64,000 bases of DNA from Terfezia claveryi (GCA_015179025.1 WHUX01000121.1:1-64000); one strand, 5' to 3'. Positions 46,735-55,880 are shown, numbered from the stretch's first letter. Numbers and translations: made by a program. The notes: generated by a model from the sequence alone, not told the origin.

Positions 46735-47105
46735 CAATTTCGGAGTAGGTTACTACCAGACTCTTAGCCGTAGCACTAAAATAATTACAGCGTAGGCACT
46801 AAGAGTCTGGTCACGAGAGCACAAATCCGGCTACATAGCTGGCTAGTGTAAGAACGTAGCAGATGCAAGCTGTAAGCGGGTTGTGTTTACCCACCAAGTG
46901 CGTCGGGACAAAGGTTGCATGTATGCTTGCGTCCCAGGCATGGGGGCAACATCCCAGTCCGTCCCAGATGCGAGATCAACTGCCCAGCATTGGTGTTGCG
47001 TCACAGGCGAGGGGGCAACGTTCTAGTGCGTCCAGATGCACAGGACGCACAGGACGCAAACTCGCGTCTGGACGCTTGGTGGTACGTCCTGACGCACATT
47101 TTTTT

Positions 47106-48026
47106 TTGCTGATGAATACTGAGGAGAGAAGGCTATAGAGAAGAAGAAGGTGAGGGCTTAAGAAAGTAGAAATAGAGCAAATTTAGTTAATTCTTAAATT
47201 TAATCATTTTAGAGTTTTTTTTAATTATATACTATTTAATTATATTTAAGCCTACTACTATAGAAGCTATTTTGATATAAATACAGATACTAAGTAATGC
47301 TTTTCTAGTTGTTATAGGCTTACTCACTAGATACTTGGCCTATATAGGAGGTTAAAAAAAGAGAGGTAGGTCTTTAAGAAATTTATATTGGAATAAGGAA
47401 TATTAAGTCTTTAGCTAATCTTGATGGGATATAAGCATAACTAGATTGTAGAATGTACTTATTTCTATAGGTATATATTTAGTCAAAATAACTAGGCTTA
47501 TAAATATATTATAAGTTGTAACTGAAACTTTTTTATCTCTACTATATTTCAAAATACTTTTACTTCTTCTATAGCTACTAGTACCTATTTAAAACTAATA
47601 GATTTATTAGTAAGAAAGAAAAAGATATCTTTAAAAGAATAAACAAAATAAATAGTAGCAAAAGTATATTATTGTATAAGCTACTTTTAATTCTAAAATA
47701 CAAAAGTTATATATTATTATAATTATTTAGATCACATACATATAAATAATCAATTGATTAGTTTTTGTTGTAGTAGTATTATGACACTAAAGGTGCCAAG
47801 ACATGTCAAGTGCAGCTGCAAACTCGACAACCATCTCCACAAAACAACTACCCCATCAACTCCCACCACCTAATACCTGTTTAGGCCTCTCAATGACTGT
47901 CGGCTGGCTAGTCACTCTCCACACCCTCTACGACTGTCCATCTCCGTAGTGATGCGCTCATTGTCATCTTCGAGCTTTTAAAGTGGCACGCGTTCGCTTA
48001 CCCCGTCTGGTCTGCCCCCTAAACAA
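47106..48026. other. AT-rich gene-free stretch, then kinase upstream region
   Basis: 47150-47790 is very AT-rich with no open frames of note, probably an old decayed repeat. Composition shifts to GC-balanced from about 47800, which likely holds the promoter of the kinase gene. Confidence 0.45.
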
Positions 48027-50558
48027 TTGCATTGTTTCGTCTCAGCCCGAATATTCTTTGTGTCAGTCTCGTCAGTCGGTTTTTGCACCCAGATCTGCCC
48101 CACGATGATAAGTACTCGTGACAGGCGTGCTTCCCTTCCAGAGGGCCACGATTTCTTACATGCTGAGAATGTACGCCAGCATGCAACTAAGCGACAGCAA
48201 GTTTCAGATCCGCCAGTTATAGTGACCCCTCGCTCTGAAACCAAAACCGCCATACCCACGCCACCCCAGCGGCCAGCTTCTTCCCCGAAGACTCCACCTC
48301 GGGTAACGATTCGACAAAGCGCCCCAGCAACATATCCTGCGACACGCTATGGCTCGACCCCCGTCAAACGCAAGGCATGCAGCATTCCCATTGCCCTCCT
48401 CCCCATGCTTGGTGGCTTCTCACAAAAACGCCGCCGCCTCACGTCTCAGGTGTTGCCTCTCTTACAAGACGAATTGCACGGACGATGGTATACCCATCGG
48501 AATTTCCTCGCAGACTTTATACACCATGGGCCTTGGGCACTTAGTGATACACAAGCTGTACATTTCTTGGCACTTCTATCCCAAGACTCACTGACAAAGG
48601 GCATCACTTATGACCCGATCAATGATAGCTATTGTTGTACGCCACCTGGCTTCGCTGATGGAGTGTTCTCGGGCTGGTTTTGTGCTTTGGGTAATGCCAT
48701 TCTTCGCTTGTCCAACCTTATTTCAGGGGTGGGTAACAATTCGACTGTTACTAGTGCTCGCGGCAGTGTTAGCGCTACACTTGAACCAACAGTACCGTGT
48801 CCAAACGAAAACATGCAGGAGAGTCTAATTTCTGAGGCAGTAAACCATCCAACTCCATCCCCTTCAGGCCCTGGAGGGCTTTCCTGGGTTTCATGCCGTA
48901 CCTCCGCTTTGCAGGGCTTCGGAAACCCTCAGATCCGTCCTGACTTTGTTCTGACTAGCAACTCAATTCCTCCCACCTGGAGTACTATCCTAGTTGTGGG
49001 AGAACATCAATCTGCCGGTAAAACTGAAGAAACAGCCAAACTCCAACTCGCCTCGTACGTAGAGCAGGTATTCATCGCACAGCCATTCCGCATGGCAACC
49101 ATCGGCATCTTAACGTCCAACACCAGCTCATTTCTGACGCTTTGGAGATTTGATAGAGCCGGTGCTGTGGGTTCGCTGAAGCTTAATTATTCGTCGACTT
49201 CCGGCATTGGTGGTCTGACCTCGGTTATTCAATGTCTATATTCGCTGACCAGAAGGAAATTACAAGCAACATGGTTCCATACCAGAAGCGTCTCCTGGGC
49301 GGGCCTCAAGAAACCGGATTGGTGCACTGTGGAACCTACAAATGAGGAACGTGCCGCAGAGGGAATTTTGCTCAACAAAAGAATCTTCGCTGCCGGGGGA
49401 ATTGTCAGTCGTGGCACCTGTGTTTGGGAAGGTACCTTGCAAACAACTGGCACAGTTGTCGCAGTGAAATATAGCTGGCAGAGCACTAAGCGCACCTCAG
49501 AGGCGAAGATCTACTCTGTTGCTCACTCAAAGGGTGTTGTTGGCCTCCCGGGGCTTGTCTCAGACGCCGTATACGATGACGTTCATACAATCGTACGCAG
49601 AGGGGTAATCCCTTGCACCTTGCATAATCCTGACGCAGCTTGCAATCGCCTCTTAACGCGGCTAGTGCTGGGGACCATAGGGAAGCCAATCTCAGATTCC
49701 TCACTTTCACCACTAGAGATAGCCCGCAGTCTACTTGCCGGTGTCATTGCTCACGCCTCGCTTTTCTTCCAGGGCGGCATCCTCCACCGCGATGTGTCAA
49801 TAAACAATATCATGGCCACCACCTCTCCACTGGCGACAGTGCCAAAGACCCCTCCAACTATAGACGGCGAATTCCTCTACACTCCTGGCACTGACCTCTA
49901 CGGCTGCCTCATTGACCTGGACTACGCAGTCGTAATCGCGGAGCAAGACACATCGGGGATACCTGAACGAACAGGAACATACCCCTTCATCGCTATTGCC
50001 ATCCTCAAAGGCGCTGCGGCCGGACAGGCTGTGACTCATAGGTATAGACATGATCTGGAAAGCTTTCTGTACGTCCTTCTTTGGGTTGCATGCTACCCAG
50101 TTGCCAGCACCCAATCCTCTATACAAGCAGCACCCTCGGGGGATGCCCGCCAGGGGGATATCTGGCCACGCGAGGACCCCCTCAATGCCTGGAGTTCTCA
50201 GAGCGAAGCATCAGTCGCGACCCTCAAGTCGTCGAACATCGTCATGTACGAAGACGTTTTTGAGACGTTACTGGAGCGGTTCCGGCCGGGTTTTGACAGA
50301 TTCAAGTCTGCAGCTAGGGACATGCGACTGGCTCTGTGGGAATTGTATGACACGGGGAAGTGTATTGTGGAGCTTGAGGGCGCAGGCACACAGGAGGGTA
50401 CTGCCAGGGTGGGACACAGGCGGCGGCGCAAGCAACTCACGGCCTTGGGCGCCGGGGATGTGAGACTTGGGGTTAGCAATTGGAAGGGCTTTTGTGACTT
50501 TAGGGGTATTTTGGAGGAGTTGGTACAATGGTTGGAGAGCGAAGCCACAGGCGACTAG
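48027..50558 (+). CDS. FunK1-type fungal protein kinase with N-terminal PD-(D/E)XK-like region
   Basis: A single uninterrupted frame of 843 codons. An in-frame ATG at 48105 (MISTRDRRASLPEG) is an equally likely start, because the first 26 residues look like untranslated sequence. The kinase half shows VAVK (Lys 481), ILHRDVSINNIM (HRD Asp 589), GCLIDLDYAV (DLD in place of DFG, Asp 630), RTGTYPFIAIAIL and HRYRHDLESFLYVLLW, which together mark the fungal FunK1 family. Upstream, IRPDFVL (Asp 306) and VVGEHQSAGK (Glu 326) lie in the region usual for these proteins and resemble a restriction-endonuclease-like core with Gln in place of the usual Lys. There is no stop or C-to-T decay, unlike the neighbouring transposons. 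Substrates are unknown. Confidence 0.92.
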   Translation: MHCFVSARIFFVSVSSVGFCTQICPTMISTRDRRASLPEGHDFLHAENVRQHATKRQQVSDPPVIVTPRSETKTAIPTPPQRPASSPKTPPRVTIRQSAPATYPATRYGSTPVKRKACSIPIALLPMLGGFSQKRRRLTSQVLPLLQDELHGRWYTHRNFLADFIHHGPWALSDTQAVHFLALLSQDSLTKGITYDPINDSYCCTPPGFADGVFSGWFCALGNAILRLSNLISGVGNNSTVTSARGSVSATLEPTVPCPNENMQESLISEAVNHPTPSPSGPGGLSWVSCRTSALQGFGNPQIRPDFVLTSNSIPPTWSTILVVGEHQSAGKTEETAKLQLASYVEQVFIAQPFRMATIGILTSNTSSFLTLWRFDRAGAVGSLKLNYSSTSGIGGLTSVIQCLYSLTRRKLQATWFHTRSVSWAGLKKPDWCTVEPTNEERAAEGILLNKRIFAAGGIVSRGTCVWEGTLQTTGTVVAVKYSWQSTKRTSEAKIYSVAHSKGVVGLPGLVSDAVYDDVHTIVRRGVIPCTLHNPDAACNRLLTRLVLGTIGKPISDSSLSPLEIARSLLAGVIAHASLFFQGGILHRDVSINNIMATTSPLATVPKTPPTIDGEFLYTPGTDLYGCLIDLDYAVVIAEQDTSGIPERTGTYPFIAIAILKGAAAGQAVTHRYRHDLESFLYVLLWVACYPVASTQSSIQAAPSGDARQGDIWPREDPLNAWSSQSEASVATLKSSNIVMYEDVFETLLERFRPGFDRFKSAARDMRLALWELYDTGKCIVELEGAGTQEGTARVGHRRRRKQLTALGAGDVRLGVSNWKGFCDFRGILEELVQWLESEATGD

Positions 50559-51087
50559 GGAATAAGGTCTCAGCTTGGAAAGTTGGCCGTTATGTACCTC
50601 GTAGCTGGTACTCCTCGGACACGGGGGGGATTTGTTTTATACAGTATAAATTCCATGCCTTGTGTAATAATTTACTAGAGTGCTGTTTCATTGCATTCAT
50701 TCCGCCCCATACCTAGCTATACCATATGCAACAGCTCGCACACCATATGGCGTGCTTCATGACATTCTTTAGGCATCTGGCGTGCATACCCTCGTTTAGA
50801 TGTGTTCTGGTCTGCCCGGGAATCGGCTGATTCCGAATGGACCAGTACCCGAGTAGGCCGGCCTCTCCAGGAATTGGCCCAAGACAAGTATAGGTATGGT
50901 CAGTTAAGGTAGGCTCACCGGTGGATATGCGTATCTAGGTCAGTTAAGGTAGAGTTGCGGACTCCCTGTCAGTATCAGCTGAATATATGTAGGCTTGAAC
51001 TGATAAAGTATATAAATGGTACGTTCTCATGCTATACTTCTGCGGTGTTATATTTATCACACTCTCGCTCCATAGAATAATCCGCTC
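50559..51087. other. Kinase 3' flank with a GTTCTGGTC-type terminal motif
   Basis: 50803-50845 reads TGTTCTGGTCTGCCCGGGAA and then an inverted TTCCGAATGGACCAG, like the ends of the 38.8-kb element. GGTCAGTTAAGGTAG occurs twice (50899 and 50938). No gene is seen. Confidence 0.5.
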
Positions 51088-51560
51088 ATGGCTAAACCAA
51101 CTTCTACCAATGCTTCAGTTTGTCAAACTGCTCAGATTGCTTTTGATATTTATCTGCTACTTTTATCGACCGCTTCCGTCTGTCATGTGAAAAATGGCGA
51201 GAAATCCGAAGATTATTCTGCACCCAGCCCCCTTCTCAATCATCTTCTGATTCTGAGCCCCAAACCCACTATTCTATTCGTGAAGTTCGGACTGCAGGTC
51301 CAGCTCAGGATTTAAAGTCTCCTCCATTATTAAATTCTTGCGATGAAAATGAAGAATCTAATAAATTTATTCAAGATGATGAAAAGGCTAATAAAGAAGC
51401 TTCACAACCTCTCCCAGAGTGCGAAGACCTACTCCGACGTTTTCAAAAATATACTACTAACGCTTGTCAAAATATGGCGAGGCGGTATGAACAACATACA
51501 GAGGCACCATACGCACGACTCCAGTCAGGGCCCTCGGGCTCATCCGGCACTACCGGTTAA
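51088..51560 (+). pseudogene. Unrecognised decayed ORF with one frameshift
   Basis: The first part is open from ATG 51088 (MAKPTSTNASVCQTAQIAFD). A better-composed protein continues in another frame from about 51152 (SATFIDRFRLSCEKWREIRRLF) to about 51560, rich in Ser, Pro and acidic residues (SCDENEESNKFIQDDEKANK). The shift suggests a single indel near 51150. I recognise no domain. It may be a transposon-derived ORF; it lies just left of an inverted-repeat element. Confidence 0.35.
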
Positions 51561-51746
51561 TGACAGCATGGGAAATCCCATTCACGACTTCCATTTTGTA
51601 CGTAGTTATTTAGCTCTCGCGGCGGACCTGGCAGATTAACTTGCCATGTCCTAAATCCACAGGGGTTTCCCGGTAGCTCTTTATGGCCCTCTACGGCGCC
51701 GCATAAGAATAATGAGTATTTTTATTAAAAAAAAAAAAACATAATA

Positions 51747-52372
51747 GTGGTAGTCAAATGAGAAAAATTTTATCTTATTGATATGTAAAATTGACCAGGC
51801 TCCCCTGTACGGACTAAACCATATTGAGGTGCCCCATTTGACCGCTTAATTTGAAAAAAAGTTATTGATGTTAATCGTGATACTCAACATATCAGAGCTT
51901 CGGAGAGCACCAACATGAAACGATACCTCATAGATAGAGGTAAAGAAAGGCACTGCAGGACGTCATAAAAGCAATGATATTTTAGAGGATATTATCGAAC
52001 GCTATCCAGAGGAGGCCATTTTAGTCTATTATCTTATGCATCGAGCAAGCTTTTGGCTTTGATGAAGTTGCGGATGAAGATGTGGTACGGTAACTAGCGA
52101 CATGCTTGGATAGAGGTTGTGGTGGGTACGGTGTGGTGGGGTGTGATGTGATTGGGTGTGGTGATGACTGCGATGGATGATTAAGCCGTAAATAAAAAAT
52201 TTTGATCTATCCATCAACATCAATCGACTCCAGAGTCGATTGATGAAAGTGCTGCATATCAAGAAAAATTGATCTTGGCAAAGCAGGGTTGTTCGCCAAG
52301 GGCCAATCATCGTGAAGGCCAAGATCAAAAATTATGCATTTGATCACAAAAATTTTCTCATTTGACTACCAC
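51747..52372. mobile_element. 626-bp TIR element flanked by TA (Tc1/mariner-like, non-autonomous)
   Basis: The left end GTGGTAGTCAAATGAGAAAA (51747) is mirrored by TTTTCTCATTTGACTACCAC ending at 52372. TA dinucleotides flank both (51745-51746 and 52373-52374). The interior has short decayed coding fragments but no intact transposase. TA duplication and terminal repeats of about 25 bp fit the Tc1/mariner superfamily. Confidence 0.82.
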
Positions 52373-52797
52373 TAATAATAAGTTGAGGTCGTTGCCATAG
52401 AGATATCTAGCAATATTACCCCGTCATGACCTCCAGTCAATTGGGTGTTTAGACTATTAATAAATAAAAAAACAATTGGAGGTGTCTAAACAACTGCTGG
52501 AAGAAGATGTCTTGAGGATTATGATAATATTTTATTGCTGAGTGCAATTTATATTCATTAGCAATAATGTATTTTTATCTTTCATACCCTTACTAAATCA
52601 CTACATTTAGTTATTATATTCCCAAGAAGACTAAGATTCATATGTAAGCTAGCTCTGTTAAGAATTATATAGCTTTCTAGATAGTTCTATATTCCAGACT
52701 AGGATTGGACCGTTCCCAGTACTTTAGTGGTTGTGCCAAGTCTCCTGCCTGAGGTGCCTAAGTACATTGTTCTCATGCCAACAAACATATATCCATG

Positions 52798-52876
52798 TTC
52801 TCGGTCCCAGACTCTTGGCGGTGATAACTTTTATCTGCAAGAGTCTGGTACTAAACTGCTCCGAAACTGCACGCGC
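52798..52876 (+). repeat. 79-bp copy of the left terminus of the 3.9-kb element
   Basis: It is essentially identical to 42903-42981, from the TGTTCTCGG end through the internal mini-hairpin (CCAGACTCTTG...CAAGAGTCTGG) to CACGCGC. Homology stops sharply where Copia gag begins. The minus-strand gag frame stays open through it, but the added residues are not gag. Confidence 0.9.
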
Positions 52877-53404
52877 TGCCTTCCATGCATCTGTATTAAT
52901 GAAGGTTTTGATTCCTGCAGCCAACGAGTCCGTCCCTATTGTTGCATTGGCAGTATTGAGTCGAAGCATATTCCACTTGCCTTCGAACGTAGTAATATGG
53001 TTGGTGATTGTGGTCTTTCTATCGTCAAATCGTAGAGCTGTTATGTTGAGTAGGAGAGCAGATAGGTGCGTCCGAGTTCGTCCTTCATAGTGTTTCTTCA
53101 AAATGTCCCATGCTTCGGCTGGGGTAGCACATGCTTCAATAAGGGACTGGGGTTCTTCCTCACAGTTCACAATGATAGTGATGAGGGCTTTGGCGGCCTT
53201 GATGTCCCAAGCATCTGCTGCAGTAGTTGGTCGGGCAGTCTCATTACCAGTGACCAGTGGTACCATTCCTGTTACCAGTAGTACTCGTGTCATGCTGGCC
53301 ACCCATGCGTAGTAGTTGTCCTGGTCTTTGAGTGCTCGAGCCACCTTGGGTGGTTTGAACATAGAGTCTGCCATGGGTTGAGGTGTCGAGTCTGTGTCGC
53401 TCAT
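52877..53404 (-). pseudogene. Copia gag, C-terminally truncated
   Basis: The minus-strand ATG at 53404 (MSDTDSTPQPMADS) opens a well-preserved Ty1/Copia gag (UBN2 type): YYAWVASMTRVLL, ALITIIVNCEEEPQSLI, AWDILKKHYEGRTRTHLSALLLNI, NHITTFEGKWNMLRL. These align with the decayed gag of Copia-2 (ATIIVNCDSEPLLLI, HYEGHTHTHIS). The frame is cut after FINTDAWKA by the 79-bp terminal fragment, and no zinc knuckle, protease or RT follows. There are no stop codons in the retained part, so it is younger or less mutated than the Copia copies at 17-29 kb. Confidence 0.87.
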
Positions 53405-53429
53405 GTATGTCAATGAGGTGTTGCTACCA

Positions 53430-53819
53430 TGAAGAATTCGTTCTTCCGTATGTGTGAGAGAAGAGTATATTATTCGTCTGTCTAGCAGAAGGAGACGGGG
53501 CTGTTGCCTCTTTATATACAAAAATAGAGTTTAAGGAGATCCTCCGCCCTTATCCTGAACACCCGACCCTATCAACTCGTCCGGCCATGCACTTGTCTGG
53601 CGTTATCGCATTATCCCTAGCTTCAACACTGCGCTCACACATTGTAACCTTGGCCTACACCTTTTTGCCCTGTATACTTACTGGCACTGCATCCTTCGTC
53701 ACTTGCATCACTTACAGGTAATTCACCTTGTACAACTTGTACTACTTCTACGATTTCTACGGTGTCTACGGCTTGTCCATTTTGACAACTTGTAAGTATT
53801 CATTCTTTTTATCCCAACA
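53430..53819 (-). repeat. Copia 5' LTR upstream of the TET/JBP-like gene
   Basis: On the minus strand it starts TGTTGGGATAAAAAG at 53819 and ends TTCTTCA at 53430. It is followed immediately by TGGTAGCAACACC, the same primer-site start as in Copia-2. Gag begins 26 bases later. The partner LTR is absent. The left and right limits come from these landmarks rather than from a second copy. Confidence 0.75.
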
Positions 53820-53875
53820 CCTACAGTGCTAACTATGTTCTCATCAACCACTGAAGCCCCTACCCGAAAAAAAGG

Positions 53876-54910
53876 ATGAACAGTAGGGAGTTTCTCAACA
53901 ATGTTAGACCAACTGTTTGGGAATACAGCGAAGCAGACCGAATAAACAGCAGCCTCGGGAGGGCCTATAAAAAAATCCCAATACAGGAGTTTCCGGCCCA
54001 AGATTTGAAAGGCCCAATCACACCCCCGGAACATGCAGGTCAAATAGCGGATGGGTGCAGAATGATTGAGGATAGCTTGCGAGTGTCGGTTGGGGATAAG
54101 CTGGTTTTGGTTTATTGGAAAAATGGGTTGATGATGCCATATGGAAGTACTATAGGGGGCCAGATGATTTCCTCAATTGAATCTAGTATTCACCATCTGG
54201 CTGCTGCTTACCCGCCACCAAAACCCAAACCAACGGATGTCAGACATCATCACTATCAACAGGCTGTTGAGAAATATGGGGAGGATAAATGTGGTGTATA
54301 TCATTTTGCCAGATGGGTAGCACAGGGGCAAAAAGGTATGAAGGATCCAGTATTATCTCGAGATATTCTGGCTACCGGTGCCAAACACAATGCTACCCAT
54401 CTGTTTTACCGCCAAATAGCACCCCTGATCCAAGCGACATCCCTGATTTTCCAGACCGTGGACCCTGAAATACATTTACATTATCTACAAGAGTACAAGT
54501 ATGTTATACTCTTATTCGTTTCATGGATGACAGGGCTAACACATACCTACAGAAAGGCAGCCGAAAATTCACCGCTCCATGGCTGGACAACCAGCCGGCG
54601 AGCGTGTTTTCAAGGAATTGTCTTGATTCGGAACCTGGCTGCTGAGCCTCATAAAGACTGTTCTGACTATGCAGACGGTTGGGTTATTATGTGCTGTTGG
54701 GGTGATTTTGTTGGTGCAAATCTGGTTATTCCTGACTTGAATTTGAGATTTGTATTCAAGCCTGGGGATGTGGTGGTTTTCCGTTCCACCTTGTTAGGGC
54801 ATCATATAATGCCTTTTGAGGGAGAGCGCAGCTCAACCGTTTTCTTTAGTCACAATCATGTTATGGGGGAGTTTCAACCGGTAGATGAGACAATGTCCGA
54901 TCACATATAA
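53876..54910 (+). CDS. TET/JBP-like 2-oxoglutarate/Fe(II) dioxygenase, one intron
   Basis: Exons 53876-54498 and 54553-54910 give 326 residues. The 54-nt intron (GTATGT...CTACAG, GCTAAC branch) keeps the frame open if retained, adding 18 hydrophobic residues. The C-terminal half carries the double-stranded beta-helix signature: EPHKD (Fe ligands His 241 and Asp 243), WGDFVGANLVIPDL, FKPGDVVVFRSTLLGHHI (distal His 291/292) and GERSSTVFFSH (Arg 300, 2-oxoglutarate binding). This is the arrangement of fungal TET/JBP proteins, which oxidise 5-methylcytosine or thymine in DNA. All key residues are present and there are no stops. A Copia LTR ends 56 bp before the start. An ATG at 53834 (MFSSTTEAPTRKK) would enter this frame if the A-run at 53866-53872 differed in length, so the true N-terminus may be longer. 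Confidence 0.85.
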   Translation: MNSREFLNNVRPTVWEYSEADRINSSLGRAYKKIPIQEFPAQDLKGPITPPEHAGQIADGCRMIEDSLRVSVGDKLVLVYWKNGLMMPYGSTIGGQMISSIESSIHHLAAAYPPPKPKPTDVRHHHYQQAVEKYGEDKCGVYHFARWVAQGQKGMKDPVLSRDILATGAKHNATHLFYRQIAPLIQATSLIFQTVDPEIHLHYLQEYKYVILLFVSWMTGLTHTYRKAAENSPLHGWTTSRRACFQGIVLIRNLAAEPHKDCSDYADGWVIMCCWGDFVGANLVIPDLNLRFVFKPGDVVVFRSTLLGHHIMPFEGERSSTVFFSHNHVMGEFQPVDETMSDHI

Positions 54911-54913
54911 TTT

Positions 54914-54995
54914 CTAGCCTCGTACCCAGGTTAATATATTGCGTTCGTGACGTCGCAAATCCCGAGAGACAACAGACTGGTTACTACGAGGCTAG
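54914..54995. repeat. Short inverted repeat CTAGCCTCGTA ... TACGAGGCTAG
   Basis: The 11-base ends are exact complements, and the inner bases CCAGGTTA/GGTTA extend the pairing loosely. It starts four bases after the TET/JBP-like stop codon. It could be a tiny MITE or an RNA 3'-end hairpin. Confidence 0.7.
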
Positions 54996-55229
54996 TGTTG
55001 TCTGCCAAGCCTTCCGATCGATTTTAATTCTACAACAAATTTTTATTAGGTTCACCGAAGAGCACACTGCAAGTCTTCCACTACACCATAGAACATGGCT
55101 ATAATTCTATGTATATCTGACAGCAATATATCCTATCAAAATTTATATTTACACTTTATAATTGGCTGCAATTTATATTGCGCCAACTCAGCAGAGATTA
55201 CAGACTGAAGGTAAGGCCTCTATTTTGAT

Positions 55230-55559
55230 TTAGAGCAGGTTCTTGAGGAACGAGAAGAGGAGGAAGACAGCATAGGCATGTGGCGGATTGCAATCACGCA
55301 TGCTGTAGCACGGGCCTGGGAGTGGCTACATCAGGAGAAACAAGCGAGTATAATTAAGGCTTTTGAGCAAACCGGTATATCTTTACCTCCCGATGGCAGT
55401 CAAGATCATAAACTTCAAATTCGGGGGCTTCCAGACTTCAAAATTACGGAATTGGATACCATGGAAGAGGAAGATACACTGGAATTTGAGATCGCTGCAA
55501 CTGACATCGCTGCAACCAGTGAGACGGTAGACCATGCAACAGCATGCGGGTTTAAGTAG
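55230..55559 (+). pseudogene. C-terminal fragment of a DDE-type transposase (probable)
   Basis: The open frame holds AVARAWEWLHQEKQASIIKAFEQTGISLPPDGSQDHKLQIRGLP and an acidic end. The pattern W-x-W-L ... I-x-x-A-F-x-x-x-G-I-S ... DGS-x-DH resembles the tails of fungal pogo/Tc1-like transposases. The open frame extends upstream in the same phase (LEERREEEDSIG). No catalytic domain is left. The family assignment is tentative. Confidence 0.4.
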
Positions 55560-55776
55560 AATTAGCTAAGTATTAGACTAGCAACCGACATTAGTTTGAG
55601 AGGGGTCTTACTTCTGAGTTTTTGCGGTAACCGATTTTGACTATGAGGAGGATTTAGCCACCTAAGATGGGCCAATCGAGTTTAGAAGTACTGTTGATGA
55701 AAATCAAGACACTGGAGGAGGTTTGACGTGTTCTATCCCATAGAGCGGTGCGTCCCGCCCACCTGTGGGACGCTAT

Positions 55777-55802
55777 AGCTGGGTGGGACGACCCACCCAG
55801 CT
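55777..55802. repeat. Palindrome AGCTGGGTGGG-ACGA-CCCACCCAGCT
   Basis: Exact 11-base arms with a 4-base loop. CGTCCCACC-type motifs flank it on both sides (55751 and 55816), suggesting a small inverted-repeat element from about 55745 to 55830. Confidence 0.85.
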
Positions 55803-55880
55803 TTGGCACAGTGACCGTCCCACCCAGCAGTGGAATAATTTTCTAGCATAATTATTGCATACAGAACTATCTATGTGAGC

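Larger units (their letters stand above)
42903..46821. mobile_element. 3.9-kb element with 9-bp duplication and giant internal inverted array
   Basis: CAAATCCGG is present at 42894-42902 and 46822-46830. The ends are imperfect inverted repeats: TGTTCTCGGTCCCAGACTCTTGG at the left and, inverted, TGCTCTCGTGACCAGACTCTTAG at the right. A duplication of nine bases and TG...CA ends resemble MULE-type elements, but no transposase is encoded. Inside are two perfect hairpins, an internal copy of the right terminus (ending 43292), an inverted copy of the left terminus (46548-46569) and the 3-kb inverted array. The internal termini suggest that several elements of one family have merged. Confidence 0.82.
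42310..47105. mobile_element. Second copy of the foldback family, single arm, split by a 3.9-kb insertion
   Basis: 42320-42893 matches the right arm of the 9447-11565 foldback from its axis outward (shared blocks TCACAAAGCGTGAACTCCGC, ACGATTTCCCAATATGACTATTACCAGG and the 12-bp AGAGCGAGTATT-type repeats). The homology resumes at 46831 (CTACATAGCTGGCTAGTG) and ends near 47105 with GCGTCC-type terminal motifs. No left arm is present. The interruption is the element at 42903-46821. Confidence 0.75.

Noticed and set aside
52029..52328. 99-codon minus-strand frame in the 51.7-52.4-kb element
   Set aside because: His-rich low-complexity translation of a GGTGTG-type stretch, inside a non-autonomous inverted-repeat element.
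52798..53521. A 265-codon single protein including residues from the 79-bp element terminus
   Set aside because: Only 53404-52877 is gag-like. The tail comes from a mobile-element end that occurs elsewhere without gag, and the first 39 codons lie in the LTR and primer site.
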